A stretch of 25,448 bases of DNA, from positions 1 through 25,448 of the forward strand of contig CAZOQT010000015.1 in assembly GCA_964582265.1 (NCBI GenBank), written 5' to 3'. The notes under the pieces were generated by a model. That model did no database searches, had not been told where the DNA came from, and worked only from the letters and a program-made list of their open reading frames with translations. This DNA is from JBAZYK01 sp964582265 (GTDB taxonomy: Bacteria > Patescibacteriota > Gracilibacteria > UBA1369). How positions within the stretch are numbered: position 1 is the first letter of the stretch; every line of letters starts with the position of its first letter. The translations under genes were made by a program, and so were the position numbers. This document shows positions 1 through 6,928 of the stretch, one piece after another.

Positions 1-627
1 GATGAAGATGCGTTCTACAATAAATTACTTTCAACGGTTGATCGTCGCACTTTTCGAGATAAACAAGCTCTAATATCAAAATTTAAGATTCATTCTCTTG
101 AAGACTGGGTTAATTTCATTTCCACGTCTTTGAAGAAATACCTTGAAGGAGAGGGCTCGGAACGTTTTGTCGGAATTGCCGATGTATTTTTTGGATTAAA
201 GGATAGAGGCGAATACCTCAAAACGATTCCCAAAATCACCTACGGAGGAAAAAGACTAGATCAGCTATCTGTTGGGCAGCGCGGTACTGTTTATCTTTGC
301 TTAAAGTTGGCGACAGATGCTTTCTCAAAGCCAATAATCTTTGATCAACCAGAGGATGATCTTGATAATGAATTCATAATGAACGAATTGATAGATATTT
401 TTAAAGAGCTCAAGAAGTACAGGCAGATCATAATCGTTACACATAACGCTAACCTAGTCGTAAATGCAGACGCCGAACAGATAATAATCGCCAACAATAA
501 TGAAGAAAAATTGAGTTACTCTGCTGGCGCGCTAGAAAATCCAGATATTATTGCTAATGTTTGTAAAATTCTTGAAGGTGGCAAGGATGCCTTTGAAAGG
601 AGGAAGAATAAATACCGTTTTATGTAG
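1..627 (+). CDS. C-terminal part of an SMC/RecF-like ABC-type ATPase (5' end outside window)
   Basis: The frame is open from base 1, so this is the last 208 residues of a longer protein; a TTG at 130 is only an internal Leu codon. Visible ATPase elements are an ABC signature (LSVGQRGT, about 256-300), a Walker B with catalytic acid (PIIFDQPEDDLDN, about 331-369) and an H-loop (IIVTHNANLVV). Walker A must lie upstream of the window. The QPEDDLDN-THNAN pair and the ending GGKDAFERRKNKY resemble the C-termini of long coiled-coil ATPases of the SbcC/TrlF type (PHP-ATPase proteins seen among DNA-repair and defence genes). That family assignment is from memory and the N-terminal domain cannot be seen. 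The next gene is on the opposite strand, so nothing here shows an operon. Confidence 0.75.
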   Translation, partial: DEDAFYNKLLSTVDRRTFRDKQALISKFKIHSLEDWVNFISTSLKKYLEGEGSERFVGIADVFFGLKDRGEYLKTIPKITYGGKRLDQLSVGQRGTVYLCLKLATDAFSKPIIFDQPEDDLDNEFIMNELIDIFKELKKYRQIIIVTHNANLVVNADAEQIIIANNNEEKLSYSAGALENPDIIANVCKILEGGKDAFERRKNKYRFM

Positions 628-659
628 TTATTCAATTTTCTCCGTATTAATGGATGTTT

Positions 660-995
660 TCACTCCTCCACAAACTCCGCCACCATAGCCGTATTATCCT
701 TCAGCCAAATATACCAAAACAAGAATAATTCTTCGGAAAGCCGCCAATGTACCCGAACCCAAACCTCCACCTCCGAGTCTAAAATCCCTGAAACTAGCTT
801 AGAATCAGTCTTTTCATCCTCCGGCTGATGTGCCAAATATTCATTGACAGTCAGCCTTTTCTTTACCAACCTTTTGGTTTCCGGTACGAACCGCGCGTAA
901 TTGCCCCCACCATCAAACATGTCTCCTAAACGGAGGGATGTTTTATTTTCTTGCCCAATCCCCCACCCCTTTTTTGCCTTTTTCACACTCCCCAT
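660..995 (-). CDS. small protein of unknown function
   Basis: An open frame of 111 residues that I do not recognise. The N-terminus is basic (KKAKKGWG). The middle has a Gly-rich stretch (DMFDGGGNYARF) followed by a basic segment (ETKRLVKKRLTV). The C-terminal third is rich in Trp and aromatics (WVRVHW, LFLFWYIW) and ends acidic. There is no signal peptide and no cysteine. An AAAGG lies about 3 bases before the ATG, one of the few purine-rich leaders in the window. It converges with the ATPase upstream and is divergent from the zinc-ribbon gene at 1054. Length and composition look like a genuine small globular protein, possibly with one amphipathic or membrane-associated helix. Confidence 0.55.
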   Translation of the reverse strand: MGSVKKAKKGWGIGQENKTSLRLGDMFDGGGNYARFVPETKRLVKKRLTVNEYLAHQPEDEKTDSKLVSGILDSEVEVWVRVHWRLSEELFLFWYIWLKDNTAMVAEFVEE

Positions 996-1053
996 TGCCT
1001 TTTGTTTATTATAAGAATATACTCTAGACCATTTTAATCATTAATAATCAAGG

Positions 1054-1773
1054 ATGTTTAATAAATTTGGGGGTAATAAGGGTGGGGCAAGAAATAATAG
1101 ATTCGGAGGCCATGGTGGCGGAAGAGGAGACAACGGCGGAAGATTTGAAAAACGTGGATTTGGTGGGGGAAGAAGCGGCGGAAGAGACGGCGCTAGACCA
1201 ATGCATCAAGCCACTTGTGGCGATTGCGGCAATACATGTGAAGTGCCATTTAAACCAACTGGAGATCGTCCTGTATTCTGCAATGACTGTTTTAGAAAAG
1301 ACGGAGAAGGCTCAAACAGAAGACCAGAAAGAGACTATGAAGAAAACAGTTTTGGCAGAAGTTCATCCAGAAATTTTGGACGTGATTCCTTCCGTGATTC
1401 TTATCGCGATTCAAAACCTGCCATGCACCAGGCCGTTTGCGATGAATGTGGTGTAAAGTGTGAAGTTCCTTTTAAACCAAGTGAAGATAAGCCAATTTTC
1501 TGCAGTGATTGTTTTAAGCGTGAAGGCGGCGCAAACAATTCCAGGTCAAACAATTCAGATAGAGGCGGAAATAAGGGCGGCGAACAATTTAAAGAACAGT
1601 TAGATATTTTAAATATCAAATTAGATCGCATTCTTAAAATTTTGACTTCTGCAGCGGTAAAAGAAGCTCAGGCACAAACAGAACCTGCGCCAAAGGCAGA
1701 AGATGCAGAGCCAAAAGTAAAAAAGGCTAAAGCTGCTAAAAGCAAAAAAGCTCCTGCGGTTGTTAAAGATTAA
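1054..1773 (+). CDS. Gly/Arg-rich protein with two CxxC-x17-CxxC zinc ribbons
   Basis: A protein of 239 residues built from four parts. Residues 1-48 are a Gly/Arg/Asn-rich tract with RGG-like steps. Two zinc ribbons follow, with Cys 55/58/76/79 and Cys 129/132/150/153, each with exactly 17 residues between the CxxC pairs and an extra Cys three residues after the first pair. A Ser/Arg/Asp-rich linker separates them. A predicted helix (about 178-200) and a Lys/Ala/Pro-rich tail finish the chain. The ribbon matches the CxxC-x17-CxxC domain known from methanogens, Chloroflexi and many uncultured bacteria. The RGG tract and basic tail suggest RNA or ribosome association, which is inference. The ATG is preceded directly by AAGG. 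A hairpin with a T-run follows the stop. Confidence 0.8.
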   Translation: MFNKFGGNKGGARNNRFGGHGGGRGDNGGRFEKRGFGGGRSGGRDGARPMHQATCGDCGNTCEVPFKPTGDRPVFCNDCFRKDGEGSNRRPERDYEENSFGRSSSRNFGRDSFRDSYRDSKPAMHQAVCDECGVKCEVPFKPSEDKPIFCSDCFKREGGANNSRSNNSDRGGNKGGEQFKEQLDILNIKLDRILKILTSAAVKEAQAQTEPAPKAEDAEPKVKKAKAAKSKKAPAVVKD

Positions 1774-1798
1774 TACCTTTAACAATTAGGTATTTTTT
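1772..1798 (+). terminator. Rho-independent terminator after the zinc-ribbon gene
   Basis: AATACCT (1772-1778) pairs perfectly with AGGTATT (1788-1794) across a 9-base loop. The T-run that follows continues from the end of the stem to 1798. The stem overlaps the stop codon of the zinc-ribbon gene and the 3' end of the convergent gene on the minus strand. The minus strand lacks a T-run after the stem, so it should stop only rightward transcription. Confidence 0.6.
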
Positions 1799-3078
1799 GA
1801 CGGAGGTGTTCCCCCAGCGTATTTGTAAAAATCTGCTTTGGTGATTACGCCATCGCCATCTGTATCTACGCCGCGATTTTGTTTTGCGACCAAAGCTGCT
1901 CTTTTGTCCCCTTGCTCTGAACCTAAAACAAAGTCGTCTCCTTTGCCCAAAGCGTATGGGTAAAAGACGGCTAAATAGACGTCTCCATAATTATGAAGTT
2001 TGCCAAAGTGAGGTTTAAAATATTTTTCGACAAAATCTAGCTGCTGCATTGCAGTCATGTTTCTGATGGCTTCAACTGAAGTCCCCAAGCCTATTGCTGT
2101 TTCCGGCATAAATTGAATAAGCCCACTGGCACCAGATATTCGATTAATTGCTCTTGGATCAAGCCTGCATTCTTTCCACATAATTTTATATAAAGCTTCC
2201 GGTGGACAACCAACTTTCTTGGCAATTTCTGCAACTCTGGCTTCAAACCCTGGATTTTCTTTTATGATTTTTTGCAGAGCTTCTGAGTAACTTAATTGTT
2301 TTTGACGTTCAACCGATTTGGCTTGTTTAGGCGTATTTTGAGCACTATTAGCTGCGCCGTTAACTTCTCTTCCTAACTTTAGTCGCGCGCCGAGCGCACT
2401 TAAAAATAAATCTCTAAGTGGAGCTGCATTTCCTGGGTGATTATCAAATCGTTTTTCAACTTCTTCGGTTGCTGTTTCCGTTGCCGCGCCATGTTTAAAT
2501 ATGGCCTCTTGTTCAGCTAAACCTGCCATAGCACTCTGACTTTCATTCCATGTTTCAAGAACAGTGATTTTATCTCCAGAATATACTGGGACGTATTCGC
2601 GTGTCTTTTCATCAAAAAAACCAATTCTGCCATTCTTTCCTACCCCACGAATGGCTTTTTGGCTTACAATCTCTCCATTCATATTTTTTATGGAAATTGC
2701 AAAGACCGATGGTGGCAGCATATCCGCGGCTCCAACACGTTTATAGGCAAGATCGTTTTTTCCAAAATTAACTGTGGCTTCATAACCTTCCTTTCCCATT
2801 TCTATGTTCAAAAAAGCGCGGGAAAGCATTTTGTGCCTTTGCATGTAATTATCAGTTTGTTTTGTCCCGGCTGTTCTGATGGCCTCTACATTGTTCTTTT
2901 CATCCCATTCCGCCAGGTCACGAAGAAATTTTTTATGCTCTGGAGTGCTTTTTTCCTGCTCACTTAAGCCATCCATAAAAGCCTGCAAATTTTGTTTTTG
3001 CTTTGATTGCTCAGGTGATAGACTGAGTTTTGGCAACTGTTCCGGTGATGCATTATTTTGGGTTTGTCCGAAAGCCAT
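1786..3078 (-). CDS. lytic transglycosylase (SLT) domain protein with an EF-hand-like loop
   Basis: A protein of 430 residues. Residues 1-270 are polar and not recognised. Residues about 280-400 form a soluble-lytic-transglycosylase-like domain with the likely catalytic glutamate E303 (IMWKECRLDPRAIN) and the GASGLIQFMPETA motif at 317-329. This fold cleaves the MurNAc-GlcNAc bond of peptidoglycan. An EF-hand-like calcium loop (DTDGDGVITKADF, 405-417) closes the protein. The block VYLAVFYPYALGKGDDFVLG followed by the D-x-DGDG loop resembles peptidoglycan hydrolases of virions and of some uncultured bacteria. The N-terminus has no signal peptide or transmembrane helix, so an export route is not apparent. 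The gene converges with the zinc-ribbon gene. Confidence 0.75.
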   Translation of the reverse strand: MAFGQTQNNASPEQLPKLSLSPEQSKQKQNLQAFMDGLSEQEKSTPEHKKFLRDLAEWDEKNNVEAIRTAGTKQTDNYMQRHKMLSRAFLNIEMGKEGYEATVNFGKNDLAYKRVGAADMLPPSVFAISIKNMNGEIVSQKAIRGVGKNGRIGFFDEKTREYVPVYSGDKITVLETWNESQSAMAGLAEQEAIFKHGAATETATEEVEKRFDNHPGNAAPLRDLFLSALGARLKLGREVNGAANSAQNTPKQAKSVERQKQLSYSEALQKIIKENPGFEARVAEIAKKVGCPPEALYKIMWKECRLDPRAINRISGASGLIQFMPETAIGLGTSVEAIRNMTAMQQLDFVEKYFKPHFGKLHNYGDVYLAVFYPYALGKGDDFVLGSEQGDKRAALVAKQNRGVDTDGDGVITKADFYKYAGGTPPSKNT

Positions 3079-3201
3079 ATTTGAGTTTTATTTTCATATT
3101 ATTTTAGCACATTTTGGCTTAAATTTCTATGTTTTGAGGGGTTTTCTTTGGAATATTGAGCAAAATTTTGAGTATTTTGTGGGTTTTGACTTTTTTGGAT
3201 C

Positions 3202-3230
3202 TTGACTAGAGCCGGTTTTTGCCTTAGATT
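3202..3230 (+). promoter_or_regulatory. candidate sigma70-type promoter of the suf operon
   Basis: TTGACT (3202-3207, 5 of 6 to consensus) is separated by 17 bases from TAGATT (3225-3230, 4 of 6). Transcription would start near 3237, upstream of the ATG at 3261. A second TTGACT at 3186-3191 and an extended -10-like TGGTATGAT at 3257-3265 are alternatives. If the latter were used, the start codon would have to lie downstream of 3261. Confidence 0.4.
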
Positions 3231-3249
3231 TGAGCCGCTTTTAAATAAG

Positions 3250-3260
3250 ACCAAATTGGT
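3250..3260. promoter_or_regulatory. short palindrome, possible Rrf2 operator
   Basis: ACCAAATTGGT has 5-base arms around one central base. It lies between the proposed promoter and the first gene of the suf operon. Rrf2-family regulators such as IscR bind short inverted repeats and commonly control their own operon, so autoregulation is plausible. With only 10 paired bases, chance is a real alternative. Confidence 0.3.
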
Positions 3261-3767
3261 ATGATTTCGATCAGAAAGATCAAAAAAAATGACCTCAAAG
3301 GTCCAGCTTTTGGAGCTTTGGCGCCCAAACATGGCATTTTTCAACTTTCACAAAAAGTTGATTATGGACTTTTTTTGCTGATTGAACTGGCTAAAGCCGG
3401 CTCTAAAGAACCACTTTCGCTCAGAAATATTGCGGAAAATAACCGAATGTCCTTTTTCTTTATGCAAAAAGTCGCGAACGATTTGAGAAATGCTTCCTTG
3501 ATCACATCTACACGTGGAAAACTTGGTGGTTATGTTTTGGCTAAATCGAGCCGCGCAATCACCTTAAAAGACATTCTGGAAGCACTTGAAGGCCCTGTGG
3601 CAGTGATGCATTGCTTAACTCATGAAGTGGGGACTCAGTCCTGCGTGCGTGAAAATTCCTGTACAGTTAGACCTGGACTTACCGCCATCAATCAAATTTT
3701 GTTAAAAGCACTTACCAAAACTACTTTAGAAAATTTAATTACATCATCATGGAAAAAAACAGTTTAA
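3261..3767 (+). CDS. Rrf2/IscR-type regulator of iron-sulfur assembly
   Basis: The protein has the Rrf2 winged-helix signature: QKVDYGLFLLIELA, then LRNIAENNRMSFFFMQK (recognition helix), then TSTRGKLGGYVLA (wing). After it come three cysteines, C118, C128 and C134 (numbered from the ATG at 3261), in the position where IscR-like members bind an Fe-S cluster. It heads the suf operon and overlaps sufC by 19 bases, so it probably senses cluster status and represses the operon. The start is uncertain. The family normally begins right at the FQLSQKVDYG block, which here follows an ATT codon at 3336. A TTG at 3318 is another option. From 3261 there would be an unusual basic leader of 25 residues. 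Confidence 0.85.
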   Translation: MISIRKIKKNDLKGPAFGALAPKHGIFQLSQKVDYGLFLLIELAKAGSKEPLSLRNIAENNRMSFFFMQKVANDLRNASLITSTRGKLGGYVLAKSSRAITLKDILEALEGPVAVMHCLTHEVGTQSCVRENSCTVRPGLTAINQILLKALTKTTLENLITSSWKKTV

Positions 3768-4513
3768 TTATTAAAAATTTGCATGTAGCGGTTGATGGCC
3801 AAGAGATAATCAAAGGGCTAAATCTGCAAATTAATTCTGGAGAAATACACATAATTATGGGACCAAATGGATCCGGCAAAAGTACGCTTTGCTATGCGCT
3901 AATGGGCCATCCTAAATATGAAATAACCCAAGGCGAGGTATTATTTAATGGCACAAATTTGATTGAATTAGAGCCAGATAAACGCGCTCAACTTGGACTT
4001 TTTTTGGCATTTCAGTACCCGCGAGAAATTCCCGGCGTGACTTTGGGAAATTTTTTAAGAACGGCTAAAAATGCCATCTTAAAGGCGCAAAATCCAACAG
4101 CAAAACCTTTTGGACCGGCGCAGTTTATTCCGGTTTTGCAAAAGGAATTAACACTTACCAAAATGGATCGCAAATTTGTGAGCCGTGGTGTAAATGAAGG
4201 CTTTTCCGGAGGTGAAAAAAAGCGCGCGGAAATTTTGCAAATGGCTGTCTTGCAGCCCAAAATGGCGCTACTTGATGAAATCGATTCAGGACTTGATATT
4301 GATGCATTAAAGGCAGTTGCCAGCGGTATTCAAGCTGTTTTTGACCAAAACCAAATGGGCGTTTTATTAATCACCCACTATCAACGCATTTTAAATCACT
4401 TAAAACCTCACTACGTGCACATTATGGTCGCCGGCAAAATTGTAAAATCCGGAGGTCATGAATTAGCAGAGGAATTGGAAAAAAATGGTTATGAAGGATA
4501 TGTAAAAGCTTAG
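3749..4513 (+). CDS. sufC: SufC, Fe-S assembly ATPase
   Basis: An ABC-type ATPase of 254 residues, the usual SufC length. It has Walker A GPNGSGKST (38-46), a Q-loop (AFQYP, Q89), signature FSGGEKKRA (152-160), Walker B with E177 (MALLDEIDSGLD) and H-loop H210 (ITHYQRIL). The FSGGEKKR signature and the DEIDSGLD D-loop are typical of SufC rather than transporter ATPases. It powers the soluble cytoplasmic SufBCD scaffold. The ATG lies inside the 3' end of the regulator gene in another frame, pointing to translational coupling. sufB follows after 17 bases. Confidence 0.95.
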   Translation: MEKNSLIIKNLHVAVDGQEIIKGLNLQINSGEIHIIMGPNGSGKSTLCYALMGHPKYEITQGEVLFNGTNLIELEPDKRAQLGLFLAFQYPREIPGVTLGNFLRTAKNAILKAQNPTAKPFGPAQFIPVLQKELTLTKMDRKFVSRGVNEGFSGGEKKRAEILQMAVLQPKMALLDEIDSGLDIDALKAVASGIQAVFDQNQMGVLLITHYQRILNHLKPHYVHIMVAGKIVKSGGHELAEELEKNGYEGYVKA

Positions 4514-4530
4514 ACATTTATTTTAAAAAC

Positions 4531-5946
4531 ATGTCAGTAAAGACAGAAGATCAACAAAAATTAGCGGACAAACATGAATACGAATATGGTTTTCATGTTG
4601 ATAATAAAGCGGTCTACAAAGCTAAAAAGGGGCTAACAGCAGATATTGTTAAAGCCATTTCTGCGCATAAAAAAGAGCCCAAATGGATGCTTGATTTTCG
4701 CCTTAAGGCTTTGGATATTTTTAATGCCAAGCCAATGCCAACCTGGGGCGGAGACTTAAGCGGAATTGATTTTGAAAATATTCACTATTACATAAAACCG
4801 TCGGATAAGCCCATGCGCAAATGGGAAGATGTTCCTGCGGAAATTAAAGAAACTTTTGATCGTCTTGGCGTACCGGAAGCAGAAAGAAAGTTTTTGGCTG
4901 GCAGTGGAGCGCAATTTGAATCAGAAATGGTCTATCATAATTTGCAGGAAACTCTTCAACAAAAAGGTGTGATTTTTGAGGGTACTGATACAGCTTTACA
5001 AAAGTATCCTGAACTTTTTAAAGAATATTTTGGCACGATAGTCCCACCGGGAGACAATAAATTTGCCGCTTTAAATTCAGCAGTATGGTCTGGTGGATCT
5101 TTTATTTACATTCCTAAAGGTGTGCATATTGAACTACCACTACAAGCATATTTCCGCATTAATGCGGAAAACATGGGACAGTTTGAAAGAACTTTGATTA
5201 TTGCGGATGAAGGCTCATCGGTTCATTACGTAGAAGGCTGCACGGCGCCAACATATTCCAGTGACTCTTTGCATTCCGCGGTGGTGGAAATTATTGTAAA
5301 AAAAGGCGCGCGGGTTCAGTACACTACTATTCAGAACTGGTCTAATAACGTTTATAACCTGGTTACCAAGCGGGCAAAAGCTTACGCAGACGCCACCATG
5401 TTTTGGCTGGATTGTAATTTGGGATCAAAGTTAACCATGAAGTATCCGGCAGTGTTTTTGATGGAGCCTGGCGCAAAGGCAGAAGTTCTTTCCGTGGCTT
5501 TTGCTGGCAAAAATCAGCATCAGGATGCAGGGGCAAAAGTTATACATATGGCGCCAAATACTTCATCTACAATTACTTCAAAATCAATCAGCAAAGCAGG
5601 GGGAAGAACCTCATATCGTGGACTGGTCCGTGTTTATCCTGGAGCAAAAGGAGTAAAATCTCGTGTTGCGTGCGATGCTCTTTTACTAGATGAAAATTCA
5701 CGTTCAGATACATATCCAACTATGGACATTAACGAAGACGACGTAGCAATCGCGCACGAAGCAACTGTTAGCAAAATTGGCGAGGAGCAGCTATTTTATT
5801 TAATGTCACGCGGTTTAAGTGAACAAGAAGCAGCGACCATGATTGTGAACGGATTTATCGATCCGATTGTGAAAGTTTTACCAATGGAATACGCGATCGA
5901 AATGAATCGCTTAATCGCAATGGAAATGACAGGGTCGGTGGGTTAA
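4531..5946 (+). CDS. sufB: SufB, Fe-S cluster scaffold subunit
   Basis: A SufB of 471 residues, the normal length. It carries the family blocks SGSFIYIPKGV, EGCTAP, the WSNNVYNLVTKR segment and the C-terminal core with C381 (RVACDALLL, equivalent to the conserved cluster-site cysteine of E. coli SufB) and H409/E410 (IAHEATVSKI). The tail LPMEYAIEMNRLI is the helix that contacts SufC in this family. SufB pairs with SufD and SufC to build nascent clusters in the cytoplasm. The leader before the ATG is A/T-rich with no Shine-Dalgarno motif. Confidence 0.96.
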   Translation: MSVKTEDQQKLADKHEYEYGFHVDNKAVYKAKKGLTADIVKAISAHKKEPKWMLDFRLKALDIFNAKPMPTWGGDLSGIDFENIHYYIKPSDKPMRKWEDVPAEIKETFDRLGVPEAERKFLAGSGAQFESEMVYHNLQETLQQKGVIFEGTDTALQKYPELFKEYFGTIVPPGDNKFAALNSAVWSGGSFIYIPKGVHIELPLQAYFRINAENMGQFERTLIIADEGSSVHYVEGCTAPTYSSDSLHSAVVEIIVKKGARVQYTTIQNWSNNVYNLVTKRAKAYADATMFWLDCNLGSKLTMKYPAVFLMEPGAKAEVLSVAFAGKNQHQDAGAKVIHMAPNTSSTITSKSISKAGGRTSYRGLVRVYPGAKGVKSRVACDALLLDENSRSDTYPTMDINEDDVAIAHEATVSKIGEEQLFYLMSRGLSEQEAATMIVNGFIDPIVKVLPMEYAIEMNRLIAMEMTGSVG

Positions 5947-6011
5947 TTGGTTATCGTTGAGTAAAACTTTTGAACAACACAAGTATTGTATAAAATTATT
6001 GATCACACATA

Positions 6012-6683
6012 ATGGCTCAAATTAAAGAAAAATCAGATGTACTAGTCTCCAAAACAGTCACTATCCAAAGGAACCGTGAAGAAATTCTAGTCGTGGATAC
6101 ACTGGAAAATGTCACAATTACCTTAGAAGAAGGTGCAAAGCTAACATATATTTATTGTGGATTTGATGGCCTGCAGCAGACCAAAAAAATCACATTTGAA
6201 TTTGCTGGCCGAGAGGCAGAATTGAAATTTTTGGGTTTAATTATTGGCTCAGGCAAAAATGAATTCACTTTTGAAACCATTTCACATCACAAAGTTCCGC
6301 AAACAAAAGCTCACTACTTTGTTCGGGCGGCCATGTTTGACCATTCAAAAGTAGACTACAAGGGCAATATAATCATCGAAAAACCGGCTCAAATAACAGA
6401 TTCATATTTAGCACACCACACGCTTTTACTTTCTGATTTTGCCAGGGCCAGAACAATTCCGGCGCTAGAAATAGAGGCTGATGATGTTAAGGCCGGGCAC
6501 GCTGCTACAATTGGAAAAGTGGATGAAGAAGTAATGTTTTATTTGCAAAGTCGTGGTATAGATAAAAAGCAGGCTGAAATTCTGCAGATCTCCGGATTCT
6601 TTGAACAAGAATTATCAATGATTTCTGATCCGGATTTGGCCGCAAAAATCAGGCAACAATTATTAAGTAAACTCCCCTTTTAA
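6012..6683 (+). CDS. sufD: short SufD-like subunit (SufBD core only)
   Basis: A 223-residue SufB/SufD-family protein, about half the length of E. coli SufD. It begins almost directly with the beta-helix core and lacks the N-terminal helical region. The C-terminal block is conserved: LEIEADDVKAGHAATIGKV with H163, the histidine equivalent to the cluster-site His of SufD, then MFYLQSRG. The position after sufB and before sufS supports SufD. The 65-base gap before it holds a TATAAA box (5989-5994) but no well-spaced -35 element (TTGAAC at 5970-5975 is only 13 bases away), so a secondary internal promoter is possible and weakly supported. Confidence 0.85.
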   Translation: MAQIKEKSDVLVSKTVTIQRNREEILVVDTLENVTITLEEGAKLTYIYCGFDGLQQTKKITFEFAGREAELKFLGLIIGSGKNEFTFETISHHKVPQTKAHYFVRAAMFDHSKVDYKGNIIIEKPAQITDSYLAHHTLLLSDFARARTIPALEIEADDVKAGHAATIGKVDEEVMFYLQSRGIDKKQAEILQISGFFEQELSMISDPDLAAKIRQQLLSKLPF

Positions 6684-6707
6684 TCATTATTTTTTAATTT
6701 TAAAACT

Positions 6708-6908
6708 ATGGATCCAAAAACAGCTCAAACAAAGGATGAAAAGTGCGCGTGCGAAAGCCAGGAAAATGACGGAGGCGGTTGCTGTGGCGGTGGCTGCGGA
6801 GACGGCGGCAGCTGTGCGCACGCGGATGAAAAACTTGATGAAGTTTTAGAAAATGAAAGCGGTTGCTGTGGTGCCAATGGAGGTTGCTGCGGTGGCGGAA
6901 ACTGCTAA
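6708..6908 (+). CDS. cysteine/glycine-rich small protein inside the suf operon
   Basis: A 66-residue protein with 11 cysteines and many glycines. The order is a charged N-terminus, CAC (13-15), then CC and two further single Cys in a Gly-rich run (GGGCCGGGCGDGGSC), a charged helix-like linker (DEKLDEVLENES), then CC, CC and a Cys as the last residue. The two Cys-rich blocks flank an acidic spacer. It lies 24 bases after sufD and 20 before sufS on the same strand, so it is almost certainly co-transcribed. I know no family for it. Such a sequence could bind iron, zinc, copper or a cluster, or accept persulfide. No SufE or A-type carrier is present in the operon. It could also be a metallothionein-like buffer. 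Confidence 0.75.
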   Translation: MDPKTAQTKDEKCACESQENDGGGCCGGGCGDGGSCAHADEKLDEVLENESGCCGANGGCCGGGNC

Positions 6909-6928
6909 TACATAAAAAAGCAAAGGCC

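Noticed and set aside
1067..1456. A second open frame of 129 codons within the zinc-ribbon gene
   Set aside because: The GGA/AGA-rich repeat of the real gene leaves neighbouring frames open. The frame with paired CxxC motifs is clearly the coding one.
3079..3240. Repeated TTTGAG/TTTTGAG words in the AT-rich gap, as a possible regulatory array
   Set aside because: The spacing is irregular and the region is T-rich, so chance recurrence is likely. No regular repeat unit or palindrome is present.
3099..3344. Minus-strand frame rich in Asn/Gln/Ser between the SLT gene and the suf operon
   Set aside because: It is low-complexity translation of a T-rich non-coding gap and runs antisense into the regulator gene. 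No homology is visible.
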